Assembly: GCA_963969395.1 (NCBI GenBank)
Contig: OZ017795.1
Coordinates: 4,340,001-4,404,000 of the forward strand
DNA length: 64,000 nt
DNA from: Pseudoscleropodium purum
Taxonomy: Eukaryota > Streptophyta > Bryopsida > Hypnales > Brachytheciaceae
Direction: 5' to 3'
The position numbers were made by a program, and so were the translations under genes. The notes under the pieces were generated by a model. That model ran no database searches, had not been told where the DNA came from, and saw only the letters and a program-made list of their open reading frames with translations. Below, one piece after another: positions 36,418 through 50,372 of this stretch. Within the stretch, counting starts at the first letter, position 1, and each line of letters begins with the position of its first letter.

Positions 36418-38682
36418 ATTGGGGTTACCAATTTTGGTTTGCCCCGCCCCAATTTTGTACGTTCCGTTGCTTGGATTCACGTGCAGGTGCCACTTGCAAT
36501 CCTGAATAGTTGGAAAGGGAGCAAAACCCAACTAGGCTTCACAGGCACAGGCTTCACCAACTCGATCGATCCACCCTGGGAACAGTCAGAGTATACCGCT
36601 TACCTTGAATGAATTGGAGGCAGCGTCGCTCAAATGGAATTCTTGGGTTTGATGGACTGTTCAGATATACAGATACCCAACTTGGCTGTAGCCGGTGAAT
36701 TATCGTTAAATCTGTTTGCAACAATGAAGGATGCATACAAGAAAAGAAAACGATTGTAACTTAGTCAACTTTGCTAGAAAGTAACACAGTTAAGTTACAA
36801 ACTATTCTCTGGTTGGATCTTTGATGAGCAGTGGTTGAGGGTTGAGATCCCTCTGCCAAAATGAAGCTGGAATTTCTCAAATGGTGAGATTCAGAACTAA
36901 GTTAGAGGCAATGTAACGGCATGCTGAAACTCAAAGAAGTTATGATGGCTAATTCATTTGAGTTGAGTGCTGAGATTCTTGCTGTCTATTTCATTCAATC
37001 TTCCTTGTTTGGTCACAAAATGCGGACTTGGAAAGACTTGAATATCTCAGGACTTTGAACATTATTGTAAGTCTTGTTTACACTAGTTGCAAGTAATCTA
37101 ATGGGATATGTTTTGCTTTGTTTCTCATGCAAATTTCAAAAATGGATGAGATCATGATCTACTTCAAACTTATGTATCTCTTATTCTATACTAACCTACA
37201 AAATATGGAGTGATAATTGTCCCAATATTGGTAGTGAATCAATTAGTTTAGAAGAGTAGGAAATATTTCATCGATTATAAAATACAAAATGTATTTTCTT
37301 GGCATAATGTAACCAATGCATGTAAGAATGTCCTTGATCCACACTCTCCTATTGAATAAACTTTGAACTTTTCATTGTTTTGTAATTATAATTTGAATAG
37401 TTACACAAAAATCTAGGCTTAAACATTTGAGAATGAAACTAAACTCTTTCAAAAGTTAGTTCAAAGACAAAAACTATAGAGGTGTTGGCAAATCACAAGT
37501 TATCAATGCACATTTCACTCCAAATTGCACCAAATATGACAAAGCATTTGCTCAAATTAAACTCTAGTATCAATAATAGAACCTCAAATTTGAAAATTCA
37601 TAATATTTACATAGAGACTCTAAAAATTCTCAAACCAATTGCCTTCACTTTTGCTTTCATTAGCTAACAGTGTGATATGCTATTTTCCCCAATTGTGTTC
37701 ATAAATTTGAGTTTGGGAAAAGTGTCTGTTTTCAATGTGGATACCTTACTACACTCTTCTACTTTCAGAATTTTCACTTGAGCTTTCTTTGGTTGAAAAT
37801 TGGAATTCTGTTTTTTCTTCAAATCCTTGGCGCCATGTACAGAAAATCAACATTTCAAACAATAAAAATTCAAGAGGCTTTTACTTGGTGACAATGAGTC
37901 CATGCCTTTGGACCCAGAATCAATCACCAGTTTGCAGTTCAGATTCTCCCTTTTTTTTTTAATAGTAAGTTGTCACTGTGGTTACCAGAATGATCTATAA
38001 TTCCGGCCATCAGTGCGATGAGAGGTACACCAAATCTAGGCACCGCCCTGCAGTGCGCATTGGCTACTAACTTCCAAAATCTCATGTCATAAGACGTAGG
38101 GAGACATAAACTCTGTCAGCGAAGAATCAGTTGGGATATATGTTAAGAGAAGATTGACTGGACTGGACTGAATTGAATTTCAGAGTTGCACTGGTATTAA
38201 TAAAAGTTAGTACATTGATACATAAGACAGTATCTATAGAGCTTCCATATGCACTTCTTGTGAATGGAAATTCCTGAATACACAGGTATTACGGTACATA
38301 GTTTAGTAATGCATGTATTCAAGTTCTTGAGAACCTGTGAATGTTATTTTTTTTTCACTGTAAGGATCCACAAAATGGAACAAAATGGCCAACCCAACCA
38401 TACTCAAAGTGGGACAACATTTGATCATGAAAATTGATCATTCTTTCAGCTAAGCTGGCATTGGAGTCAAGCAATTCAGCTTAGGAATCTCTACAATCTC
38501 AGATGTTAGAACATGTATGGGCATGAGCTGACACCAGCCTTCTGCCTCTGTTGGTTGGCAATGGCGTTTGCCAGCCCACCAGTTGATACAAGTTGATACC
38601 GTATTTGTCTGCCATTCAAATGATTTTTCATTCATTTCATATTTTTGAAAAAGTCAAATCAGCACAAATGCAATCCTACATT

Positions 38683-38706
38683 GAGAGAGAGAGAGAGAGA
38701 GAGAGA
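38683..38706 (+). repeat. (GA)n microsatellite
   Basis: Twelve uninterrupted GA units. Confidence 0.9.
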
Positions 38707-38782
38707 CAGGGAAGTACCTTGTGATGCAGAACTCAGCTGCAGCAAAAAGAAAACTTTGTATTCCAATGCCCCAAATACCTGC

Positions 38783-38918
38783 CAAACAACAATTGTTCTG
38801 CCTGGGCTCTTTGCAGGACCAAAGTGAAATTTTGGGTTTATTGCACTATGCAAACAACAATTGTTCTGCCTCAGCTCTTTGCAGGACCAAAGTGAAAATT
38901 TGGGTTTATTGCACTATG
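38783..38918 (+). repeat. 68-bp tandem duplication
   Basis: Two adjacent units, 38783-38850 and 38851-38918, start with CAAACAACAATTGTTCTGCC and end with TTGCACTATG. They differ at only a few positions, so the duplication is recent relative to surrounding decay. Confidence 0.85.
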
Positions 38919-39085
38919 GGACCAGGCTATGTAACAAGCCTCGAACTTCAATCAATTAGTTATGACAAAGCAGTGGGGGACTAGCGTTGCAGCCATGAGA
39001 GACCTTCTTGAAAACTGACATTGTTGGCATTATTTGGAAGAAACTTCATAGGGATTTGACCCCTAGAATGATCTGCATGCATAGA

Positions 39086-39255
39086 CTACCCATAAAAATG
39101 ACCCACAAGAAGATCCACATGAGTGAAGACTTCCCCTTACAAGCATTGCCCCTTGTTTCTGCACTGCCCATCAAAATGACCCACAAGAAGACCCACAAGA
39201 AAACCCACATGATTGGCCACTTCCTCTTGCAAGTATAGCCTCTCGCTTGTGCACT
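39086..39255 (+). repeat. Imperfect ~75-85 bp tandem repeat
   Basis: Two units share 'aaaatgacccacaagaag' and 'gcactgccc' blocks, and a third partial start follows at about 39253. The second unit has an extra internal 'acccacaagaa' duplication. Confidence 0.6.
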
Positions 39256-39573
39256 GCCCAAAGCTAGCTGCACGCCCCTGCTTCCCAAAGGCAGGAGGCC
39301 TTTGAACTCCACCAACTGAAGCTATAGCCCATTGAGTCCATGACTGGGTTCACTAAGCTCCTGCAAGTCAACAAAGCAAACCAAGCCAAGCATTGAGCTC
39401 AAGCAGTGAACTTTGAGTGTATGGGTTGACTCAGCTTTTTGCCCTTCTTTTGGTATGTCATTTGGTGGTTCTCCATGGTCACTTGGTAGTTGCCTAACTT
39501 CAATCATTTAATTCAGGAAAAAAAAAAATTTAGCATTCTGGTCACTTTTCATTAAGTTTACAAAAAAAATTGG

Positions 39574-40511
39574 TTAACTCCTATATGTTATGACAAAATT
39601 TCACCAAAAACACTCTAAAACTACCACTTCTAGTGCAAGTACCAAATTTTAGAAGAAAAAAAACATTTTTGAATACATGTAACCATAGGATCTTGTAATA
39701 ATACGGTGTGAGAATATGTGGAAAAAATTTCAGAATCTTCCACCATGTAGATTGCAAGATATTAGCATTTGTAAAGACAAAAAAAACTTTCTTGGCCCTG
39801 CAAAAACCGAGTAGCTGCACTTTACAAGTTCACATTTGCATGAAAAAATGTCCAAAATGGTGGTTACACTTTGTATTCATTCTTTAAAGCAAGTTGATTA
39901 CGTGCTTGAAAAAAATTTAGATCATTTGGAATTGCACATCATATAGGAAAAAAATAGTAAATAGAAAGAAATAGAGAATGGTTCAAAACATTAAATTGTT
40001 AAGAATTTAATTTTAAAATTGAAAAATGCCAATCCCAACAGCCATAATGTAGTTACAAACAATCTACACCATATGATTTTATTTTATTTTTTAAAAGAAA
40101 TAAAAAATTTAATTAAATAAAGGACTCCTAAATTTATTTTAGAGTAGAAAATCCATAACTACCCGCTAACTAGAACTCCTCATAACTTTCATCTCATTAA
40201 TCAAAATGGAATGATTCAAAATTTTCCACATATATGTAAATCTAAAAAATTTGTTTCAAATATGTATTTTTTTTAAAAGTATTTTTTTAAGAAATTTTTG
40301 GGTTGCCCGCCAAGCATTGAAAATTACATGTCATACAATAACCTTTTAACTATGTAGTCAAGAGTTATAAAAATTATTGGGCCTTAAAGCTATTCCTTGT
40401 GAACACGTTGTGTGAAAATTTCAAAGAAAAAAAATCCATTTGTAGTAAGCTACCCAAAATTTCTATGTTGCTAGAAAAATGCAATTAAGACATTTACTAA
40501 ATAGGGGTTAA
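39574..40511 (-). mobile_element. TTAA-ended dispersed repeat, copy 10 (inverted)
   Basis: A full 938-bp copy in reverse orientation. The + strand starts with TTAACTCCTATATGTTATG and ends with AAATAGGGGTTAA. Internal blocks appear as reverse complements, for example 'gtagattgcaagatatt' near 39,746 and 'taatcaaaatggaatgatt' near 40,198. No coding frame. Confidence 0.85.
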
Positions 40512-43283
40512 AAATCAACAAATAAAATTACAACTTGGTTCAAATACTAACTTGAATCAATTCATCAATTCAAGACAATTTACACACTATTGTATTCAAA
40601 TAGCAAGTTCAACTTAAATAATTTTTAAAAAATGATAAATTATTCTACTAATTTTAAGACCAAATAGGTGAATTTACAAATAAATGTAAATATGGTTAGT
40701 CAAAAATCCAAAAAACCCAATAACAATCCATTGATTCAAATACCAATCTATTATTTGACTGTCTACTATCAAGAAATTTTTTGATTGCAAAATGAAGGAA
40801 GAATGGAGAAGTCATTTTATATTGAAATCCATTGTCCATCATGAATCCTCAAAATGCATGGGATAATTTGAAGAGTGGGAGCTTGACTACTCATTGTCAA
40901 AAATTCAAAAATTGTGTTCAAAGCATAATTTTAGATCTCATTTTGGACATAGTAGAATAATTGTCCCTTAAAACTTTGAACTATGAAAAGTTGTAAAATC
41001 TAGCTAAATTCCATCTTTTAAAACATGTTTTTGATTTTAAGCCTCTTAAAAATAGTTATGGACAAAATTCAAAGAGGATGTCTGAAAATGTCAAAGAAAA
41101 TGTCCCTTCCAATCCCTCTATGAACTTTGTCTATACTTTTTATTGGAGGCTTGAAATGTCAAAGAGGTTTCTAAAGATGAAATTTAACTTAATTTCCCAA
41201 CTTTTCTTAGTTTGAAATGTTTTGGCTTTTTTTTACTATACTTAAATGAAGTTTGAAATTTCACTTTGAACACAATTCTTTTTTTTGACTTAATTATGAG
41301 AGGTTATGCACCTACTATTCCTAATTTACATATTCCACATGAGTTGTTTTACTTCTTACCACCCTACTTGTATGAAGATCTTCTCTTTTCTTAAGAGTCA
41401 TTATGAATGACTTCTAAATCAATATGAGACAATTGCTGGATACTTTCAAATTTCTAAAAATTTAATGCTAAATATTGAATATAAGAACCAGTTCAAATTG
41501 GCCCAATTTTTGGTCTATTTAGCTACAAACAAGCGGGAGCTACTACTTGTGAGGCAATTAAAATCGGCTTATTTTTGATAGAAAAAGAATGAGAAACTAT
41601 TGTTTCTTTTCATAAGTAGTTCATTTTGTGTACTCCTAGTTTTCCATTGAGTTCTACAATCTAAAATATTGAAATTTAGATATTAATTTACTGATTTCAC
41701 TTGGCTAATTTTTGCACTATGTGTTGAATCTCTCCATTCATTTGCTTCAAGCAAGCTCTTTCACCGAGTTGAAATTAAAGCATGCATAGAGTTTAAATGA
41801 AAAACTACTTGGACATACAATCAATATGGCTATAAATAGAAGCACTAGAGCCCCATGTGACAAAAAGGTCATCTCTATGATTAGAAGATCACATTCCATA
41901 CTTTTGGTTTGGTTTTGGCTAGACTTAGTAGATATTTTAATGAAAAGGTTAAAAATAGAAATTAGCCAAAAAAAACTTACAACTTAAGCAAGACAATAGA
42001 TGAACATTTGAAAATGAAAAAAGGTAATTCATATCAAAATTAATTCTAAGAATTCAACAATGTAGTCTATTTTAAGAGATTTCTCTTTAATTAAAAGATA
42101 TTTTTCACTTCTTAAGGTAATTGTAAAAAGATTCCTCAGTCAAAAATGCAATTTAAAACAATGAGCTTGCATTTATAGCTAGTTGGATGTTTTAGATTAG
42201 TAAAAAGTTGGCCTTCAAAGATTTGGGATTTTTAACATCGTAGAATTTGGTTTTCTTGAAAGTCAATTCATCCAACCTATAACTAGAACTTTTTAAGAAT
42301 TCACTAAGTAGTAGTAAAATTGTGATTATTATAGCTTAAAATTTTTAGTCTGTTCTTAGAATCACCACCAAGGTTGAAGAGTATCAAATAGCAAGTAGGT
42401 ATCTAAATCAAAAAATTATAAGGTCAATCTATTTTATTCTAGGGTTTTGGTCATCAACATTCTACAAGCTCAGGGGATATAATTTAATAAGCAGAAGATT
42501 TTTTTTGTTCTCACCTTCTTTAGACACCTTAAAAATGTTAAATTTTTTGGAATGTAAAAACTCTATTTTGGTCAATTTCTAAGAGCTTGTGTTTTTTGTA
42601 CGTACATTAATTTTATGAACTTGAATGATTGATAGAAAAAGGGAAGAAGGTTGTCAAAGCTAATTTGTTCATTTTGAAACAATGATGAAATCCATTTGGC
42701 ATTTAGAAGGGTTTTTTCCCAAAAGTTTGAGTTTGACTCAACATAGGTGTTGACTTTGAGTGTCTTACTTTTTGGCAACATGCTAAAATGAAAGGTTGGT
42801 CTGTTGGAAGTTTTTTGAAAAGTTTTTTGATTACCAATAGTAGTAAATGAAGAGCCTCTCTATGTGTCACTATCTCCTATAAATTGCTAGGCAATCTATT
42901 TTTATCTCCCCCCAAAGTGAAAAAATAGCAACCATCAAATGTGATTAAGAAAACCTAAGACCACCCTCCACTGCCGTGCAATGTGAATTAAAGAAAAAAA
43001 TGTTGTTGAAGTCACACTAGCCGGATGATTAAAAAAAACCAATAATTCCTTTTGAAAAATCAATAATGGTGTGATTTGGTTGTGTAATATATGTATGTGG
43101 TAGCGACAATAGGACTTCATTTATGCTTCTTCATATAAACATGTCATATAAAAATCAAATATTCAAATTAATTAATTTTGTTGATTTATGAGTTATGCAT
43201 TATGATTGACTTTAACTATGTAATTGGTTGTAGAGAAATAAGTGAAACTAAATTTATTGAAGGATTTAATTAAATTTTTCTAC
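40512..43283. other. AT-rich intergenic DNA, no gene seen
   Basis: About 2.8 kb of AT-rich DNA. Short frames such as 42572-42781 on the minus strand carry no motif. I see no RNA gene or transposon end. Confidence 0.5.
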
Positions 43284-43556
43284 AATTCATTTCATAGAAA
43301 AATTCAAATGAATTCAATTTAATTTATTTCAAAGAATGAATTCAAATCAAACCATTTCATAGAAAGGATTCAAATTAATTCATTTGAGAGAACAAATTCA
43401 AATTAATTCACTTCAAAGAATGAATTCAAATTAATTTGTCTTAGAGAATGAATTCAAATTAATTTGTCTTAGAGAATGAATTCAAATTAATTTGTCTTAG
43501 AGAATGAATTCAAATTAATTTGTCTTAGAGAATGAATTCAAATTAATTCATTTGAG
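43284..43556 (+). repeat. 28-bp tandem array (minisatellite)
   Basis: About nine to ten units with a period of 28 bp. The last four are almost identical (GAATGAATTCAAATTAAT plus TTGTCTTAGA), while the upstream ones are diverged. The pattern suggests recent expansion at the right side. Most units carry a GAATTC site. Confidence 0.9.
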
Positions 43557-45283
43557 AAAAATTTAGCAACATGAAAAAGACAAATTTTCATTAGCATTAA
43601 TAGTCATTGAACTTCTAGAGTTGGATTTTTCTTCTATAAATGCTATAGTGGCTTTAATACTAGATGCACTTAAAAGTCTTTTCAATATTTAGAATATTGA
43701 ATCCAAGAATTTAGTCATTGTCAGATTCTTTTTATACATTTGTGTTTTTACAATAAAATTCTCAAAATACCTTGGTTTTGAATTTGTTCTATAATTGGTT
43801 TGTTCCATAAATCTCTTATATACCATACTTGCAGTTGTTTTATTTTTAGTAGTTTCTATCAAATACTAGTTATATTGTTGCTTTGAAACTACTTAAAAAT
43901 TGCATAAAAATGATTGTATTTCATTCTAATGGTTTCCTCAAAAGTCCGACTAAAACACTAATTAGAAACCACTATAATTGTTCGTTTGTTCTTTTTTATT
44001 TCAAGAAATTTGAGAATTTGATTTGAAAATTTTTCTTAATGTTTTGGGAATGCTTATAGACTAGGATTGAAATTTGGTTGATAAATCAATAAATAGGATA
44101 AAGCCCAAATTTAATTTAAAATTCATATAGAATCTTAAAGATCAAATTCCAAAACCACAACAATATTTAAAATTAGATAAAAATTGTAGAAGTTATTGAT
44201 GGATGAAGTTTTGGATGAAATATTTTTAAGTCCATCTAATCAATGACAAAATGGAATCTGAGAATTTCATCATAAATTAAAACAAATTCTTCAATGAAAG
44301 TTGATTTGGACATAGTAGATGGTAGAAAATGATGGATGAAGTTAGATGGGATGGAAAAGATGCAAAAATTCATCCATCCATATTTTTTACAATAAGTTCT
44401 AATTTAGGTATATTTTACCATTTGGAAAAGTGCATACAATTTTATATAGTGTCAAATAGTCAAAATCACTAACCTAATAACTTGAGTTTTGAAGTCTAAA
44501 ATTTTGGCCCCTAGTAGACTTTAACCTTTAAAAATTCAAACTCAGTTTGAGGTTTGAACCAAAGTTGAATGTTGGTTGGATTTTAGAGATCAATACCAAA
44601 TGAATAATTATATTTATTTTCAAAGGATATCATTGAGCATAAGGTAATTGGTTCTAGAATTTACTTGAACAAAAAAACAAAAGTACCAATAAAATTAGGA
44701 ATTCTTTGTGGACATCAATGTATTGTTATGAAGTTTGAAATTTTGGAAATGCATACTAGACTTGTATGTCTAATGGTATAAGCCAAGACCATCCAATTCT
44801 TAAACGGTTGATGGATATTATTAATTTGTGTATGCTTTCGCTCAAGCTAGTATATGAACAAATTATAGAAATTTTGGTTGTTATATATATAACTCAAAAA
44901 TCTAACTTAACATTAGAAAAAAGAATGAGCTTTATGATCTTGTATTTTTTTTAGAGCCTCAAGTATTACAAAAATTAATTTTACTAATTGCAATTTTCCT
45001 ACTTTGATTGGAATTCATGAAATTAGAATAGTTGTACTCAAAACCACTACTATAGCTATTAGTAAATTCCAAAGTTTGTGAACTATGTTAATAATATTCT
45101 TATAGCATTATAAATTGCACTCATGGTAATAGTATGAAATTAGTCTTAGAAAATTAAAACCTCTAAGGTCAATTAACAGACATAGTATTTCAATTGAATG
45201 TTTTTATTACAACACTTGTATCAAAGGTAGTATGATAAATTTGAAACCAACTTGGTTTTGGATTGGAATAATAGAATTCAAAG
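43557..45283. other. AT-rich intergenic DNA, no gene seen
   Basis: No protein-like frame or RNA gene. The small frame at 44766-44954 is composition-driven. Confidence 0.5.
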
Positions 45284-45291
45284 CTAAGATG

Positions 45292-45586
45292 CAGGGTTGA
45301 CGAATCTCAACGTCCGCCCCAAAATAGCGTCCGTTTTCCGGACGTCCGGACGCTAGCGGACGCAGCGTCCCTTCCGCCGTCGGAAGGCGGACGGGCGGGG
45401 CGGACGGCCCAAGGCGGACGCCCAGATCGTGCTGACCACATCAGTCCGCGTGTCGATCGGATGGTCGTAACTGGGCGGACGGGCAGACGGGGCGGACAGG
45501 CGGACGCGAATGTCAGCGGACGATGCGGACACAGCGTCTGCGTCCGAACGTCCACTTCCGGACGTCTAGACGTCGTGTCAACCTTG
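45292..45586 (+). mobile_element. GC-rich hAT-like MITE, copy A
   Basis: This is a 295-bp, GC- and CpG-rich island in AT-rich DNA. Left tip CAGGGTTGACG, right tip GTCAACCTTG, i.e. inverted repeats of about 10 bp with one change. The 8 bases CTAAGATG flank both ends exactly (45284-45291 and 45587-45594). Tips beginning CAGGGTTG and an 8-bp duplication are hallmarks of the hAT superfamily. The interior is packed with GGACG/CGTCC motifs that can pair with each other. The open frames here are GC artefacts; there is no transposase. Confidence 0.93.
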
Positions 45587-47717
45587 CTAAGATGATATCC
45601 AGATTAAAATGACATCTATATTCAATACTATTTTGAATATGATATCTAGCATTCATAGGATATAGGTTAAAACAAAATGTGTTCATTTCTTGGAAGGCCA
45701 ATTGCATAACTGCATCACAATCAATTTAGGTTTTTATAAGCAATTCCCGAAAACCTCAATCATTATCATGGCATTCAAACAACATCCACAACAACAACTA
45801 TAACATCCATGAGTATCTATACATTGAAATTCAAATTAATCCATGAGTGCCTCATAGGCCAAAATTTGGCCTCCCCATTTTGAAAAACATTCTTGTTTGA
45901 CTACTATAATCTTTTGAGTAATGTGGTCAAAGGATGTGTCCTTTTCTCCACACCCCCAGATCTCTCTTGACTACCAATCGGTATGGTTGGATTATGAAGA
46001 TCTCTTCTTAGGAGAAAGCTTGAACGGATTGAAGTCGAAAAAGTCTAAATTCCATTGAATTTGTTCTGGGCGCTTAGGGGTTAAGACATGCATTACTATG
46101 CTTTTGCCTTCTAGGCCTAAAGGACATTTTAGATGCCCTATATATATTTTACTTGTCATAGAACATAATCAAGCAATGCCATTACTAAACTTGTCAATTA
46201 GTCCCATTAATTTATATTCTCTTTGTTTGATTTGTAGAAAATCTAGGATCCATTTTAGATTAAAAAAGTTACAATAGGCAAATAAATGAAGTGCTTTACA
46301 ATTCAAAGCTTGTAACACTTCAAACTCATAGAAAGATTTGAGTTGAATTTGCTTTCAAGTAGGAGAGTATGTTTGTAAAGCCAATAATAAACAAAACTCT
46401 CGTTGAATTTGAAATCAATGCACATTGAGCCTAAAATCTCTCTATCCAAAAATTAAATTGAATTATCTATGTTGATGACAAAGAAGAACATAGTTGATCA
46501 AACAAATTTACACCACAATGAATTTCCAAATTTGAGGCGACTATCATCATCTGCTAATTCCAACTAAAACAACTAAAACAAGAGAAAATAGTCAAAAATA
46601 CATAACATGCACTAATAGAGAAGAAATATGCCCCAACAAATTTGAATGGTCCAAGTCAAGTTAAGGAAAGAACCCGATTACATCTTCTTGAATGATTGCA
46701 TTTTCTAATTTCATCCTTTGAATTTGCAAAAGCTTTTGAGAACAAGCATGGGGGCTACTAGTTTCAATGACATATTTTTTAATTCATATCACATGATACC
46801 AAAGAGTAGTTTTGTTGCTTTTTAATCTCATTGCATGACTATTTTTGGCCAATGACTATATGCCACGTGTACAAAAATTATTCTATGACTACCCTTGTAT
46901 TGGGTTTGTACATGGTTTTACACTATTACTATCACCTCAAAAAAGTAATAACTAATTCACTAACTCACAATGATGACTTCATCACCTCACTTCATTGTCA
47001 TTGTAATGATGTGGTCACCTCACTATACCACACAGAAATGCCACAAATTTTCAAGAGTAAACAATGAAAGTTGAAGAGTTTATATTAAAATATAAATTTA
47101 TTATGATTTTTAAATATGAGAAAATTTTGTGAACTTTTTAAATGAATTTTTAATTAAAATTTTAAAACATTTGAAATAATTATAAATTGTAAAAAAATTA
47201 TAAACCTTAAAAGATTAAGAATTTAAGGTTTTAAATATAAGGAGACTTGGACTTTCATCATTAAGAAATATATGACATATCATTTAAAAGAACTAAATAC
47301 CCTTTAAAGCTAGTGATGTTTGACATAATGGCCACAAATTGATCAAAAAGAATAAGGCTACAAATACATAAGCACCCTTATTCTTAATGTTGTGTATTTA
47401 AATAATATTAACAAGAATTTATACAATCTATATCCTTTGTGAATTAAACCACATTAAAAAAGAAATTAGTAGTTAAGAAAAAAAAAAGTCTTCTATCTAG
47501 TTTCAAAATATTGATTAAAAGAAAAAGAAATACCCCAAATCTACCAACTTATAGATATACAATTAAATTCCAAAAATTACTTCATAGACACTAAAATAAA
47601 ATAATTTCAAATTGATTTATAAAACTATTAAGAATTTTTGTTTTCAAAGTTTGAAACTATGGGTTAGTTGTTACTATTAGATTCATAAAATAGCAAAATT
47701 CTAGTTTTTGATTTTTT

Positions 47718-47739
47718 AATAATAATAATAATAATAATA
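47718..47739 (+). repeat. (AAT)n microsatellite
   Basis: Seven uninterrupted AAT units. Confidence 0.9.
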
Positions 47740-48587
47740 TTTATAGTCTTACAATTGCAAATTTATTGCAAAAAAAATTATTCTAAAAGTAAAAATATTA
47801 AAGATGTTATTAATTATAGAAAAAAATTTCAATTTTAGGTATCAAATCTTATTTGTAAATATCAATGATGGTAAAACAAACCATACAAATGTAATACAAA
47901 ATTCAAAATCTACAATTTTTGTTTATAAACGTAGGCTAATTGCAAGGTAAGGCCCATTGATTTTAGACTATTTTTGGTGCATTCTTATACACTTAATGAA
48001 CACTTTTCTCTAATTAACAACATTTCAATTTTTAAATTATTTAATAAAATTTCATCATTGAATTTTATACAAAATTTAGAAGACCAAATTTTTAATTTAT
48101 GTTTTTATAAAAATTCTACTGAAATTTTAGTTTTACAAACAAAATATCTTAAAGATATAGACTTTCAAACCCCTCATACAATAGCAATTTGTCTAAAAGT
48201 TGCCAATACTTTGAGAGAAAAAGATCCAATTTTAATTCTACATTTGGATTTTTATTATCAAGTCTACCTGCATTAAAAATATTAATTTTCAAAAAAATTA
48301 TTAATATAGAGGAACAATGAATCATCTTAACTATATGAATTTAGAAATAATTCAACTACCCAGGATAGAAATAGATATACTAGATGAAATCATTTCATAT
48401 GTTTTTCTTTTTGAAAAAATTTTAAGCTAATAATTTCATTTACAACTTACTTTTCTTTGAAGTCTTTTGAATTTAAAGTGAAATGAGGTAGTGTGCTAGT
48501 GCACTAGTCTTGTACTAAATGCCTCATTTAACTATAAAAATGTTTTTTTTCAAATTTTCAAATAAGTGACATGATGATCTATCTACT

Positions 48588-48588
<1 letters not shown>

Positions 48589-48620
<32 letters not shown>

Positions 48621-48629
48621 ATATATATA
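48589..48629 (+). repeat. (GT)n-(TA)n compound microsatellite
   Basis: Thirteen GT units pass directly into a TA-rich stretch. Confidence 0.9.
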
Positions 48630-50077
48630 ATAGTGAATTAATGCATTGTGACATAAAAACTAGTGTACTAGTCACCATGCAAGTGCCCCCAATTATTCAT
48701 CTAAACTCTTATTTACAATATATCTTTATAGAACTTCAAACTGGGAAATAAATCAATAAATTTAGGTGAAATTTTTTTTTCAAAGCTTAATTTTAGTCCT
48801 TTCAATGTTCTTAGTAATTTTTTTGACGACAACATAAAGGATCCTAGTATGCAATTGAAAACTTATTTCATACAAGTTGCATGTGCTTGCACTCAATGCC
48901 AATAGACATGTCAAATTAAAAAATTATTTCAATTAAAAAATATTGGGTTTATCAATATTAGATATAATTATATTCTCTCTATATACTTGTTGAAAAATGA
49001 GCCTCAATTAGAAATAGACCTTTTTTCCTTATTCAATAAACCACTTTCTAATGGGAAAAGTAAGAGAATGTTGGTGCCTAAGTTCTATCCATGAATATGC
49101 CCATGACATAGAATGACACTCCATTTGAGGCCTAGGGATGCTAGTATGTGAGCTTGTGAGCGTGAGTGTAAGCTTGAGCTTCAATTTGTGAGCGTGAACT
49201 TGAGTTTGAGCTTGTGAGCCTCCATTTTCTTTTTTCAATTTAAGGGTTGTAATTTTGTCAAAGACCTATGACCGTGGAATTAGATATGTAGACCTACAAT
49301 TCAAATGAACAATTACTAATGAATATGCCGCAATTTGATTTTGTATCAAAAATTGAACAAATTGATTTTCAAAAATTGAGATATAGTCAAATTATTTAGT
49401 ATTTGTAAGCAAACACACAAAAATAGGTGTAGTAATTTGTGGTGTTTCATTATCAAGCACATAAATGAAAAATTGCAATACATCAAAACACCATCATAGG
49501 GGTGACATTTATAAAGTCTAAAATAGAAAGAGCAACAAATGTAGGCTAGAGAGGCTTAATATAAATCTAGTGACTACAGAAATTGTAAACATTACAAGAA
49601 CTAAATCAATATCAATGCTCTTGAATGCTTAAGTGAATATAGTCTTGATTACAAACCTTCATGTAAATTCAAAGGATGAAAGTGGTCCACCTATTTTATT
49701 TTATTTTTGTAATTTTGCTTTAAAAAAAATCTTGATTATGGAAGATTTAAATAAGCATAGTAGTCATATATTACACACCAAATAAATGTATCAACCTCCA
49801 AAGAGTTGAAATCAACAACCATTTTTTGAATCAGTGTTCCTCTTTTTGAATTGTCTTTTTTCAAATTTCATTTTGTTACAAATAAAAATCATTTCTAAAA
49901 AATAAAGTACATAATGAATCTAATGGTAGAAGTTTCATTAAATTCCAAGTTAAATTTTGCTTTGTAGAATTTTATAAAACTTAGTGTTGGAATGTGATTC
50001 AAGATTCATAATTGAGTGTTTAATTTGGTTATAGCTTTAAGTTTTAGGCCATTGAATAGAATTGTTGCCACATCATA

Positions 50078-50372
50078 CAAAGTTAACAGGACGTCCGGAT
50101 GTGGACGCTGTGTCCGCAGCGTCCGATGACATTCGCGGACACGCCGTCCGCCCCGCCCCGTCTGCCCCGATACCCGTCCGCCCCGGTACGGCCGTCCGAT
50201 CGACACGCGGACTGATGTGGTCCGCACGATCTGGGCGTCCGCCTCGGGCCGTCCGCCCCACTTGTTCGCCTTCCGACGGCGCGAAGGACGTTGCGTCCGT
50301 TGGCGTCCGTGAGGACGGACGTCTGGGTTACGGACGCTATTTTGGGGCGGACGTATTGATTTGTCAACCCTG
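50078..50372 (-). mobile_element. GC-rich hAT-like MITE, copy B (inverted)
   Basis: It has exactly the same length as copy A (295 bp) but the opposite orientation: the block 'gctattttggggcggacg' lies at the right end. The right tip GTCAACCCTG is intact. The left tip is mutated (CAAAGTTAAC instead of CAGGGTTGAC), yet the duplication ACATCATA flanks both ends exactly (50070-50077 and 50373-50380), which fixes the boundary. No transposase. Confidence 0.92.

Larger units (their letters stand above)
34346..39573. other. Intergenic DNA with mixed composition, no gene recognised
   Basis: The part from about 35,000 to 39,500 is less AT-rich than average and has many short open frames, but none with a recognisable domain. 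Simple repeats and a local duplication are listed separately. The minus-strand frame at 35965-36531 owes its Leu-Ser run to the GCTCAG repeat and is not a credible protein. Confidence 0.4.
45595..50069. other. AT-rich intergenic DNA with microsatellites, no gene seen
   Basis: It holds an AAT run (47718-47739) and a GT/TA run (48589-48629). A lone right-type tip (CGCTTAGGGGTTAA, about 46071-46084) may be an eroded end of the TTAA family. The 'gagcttgtgagcgtgag' motif recurs between 49,141 and 49,218. Confidence 0.45.

Noticed and set aside
35965..36531. 188-codon minus-strand open frame
   Set aside because: It is long only because the GCTCAG repeat and CT-rich sequence lack stops; it contains a Leu-Ser run and no domain.
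43436..43547. 28-bp direct repeats as a CRISPR array
   Set aside because: The units are contiguous with no unique spacers, and the context is a eukaryotic genome.
45307..45707. Arg/Pro-rich open frames in the GC-rich islands (also 50006-50407, 56919-57374 and their opposite strands)
   Set aside because: They occur in several frames on both strands of the hAT-like MITEs and follow from CG-rich repeats; no motif or shared frame between copies supports a protein.
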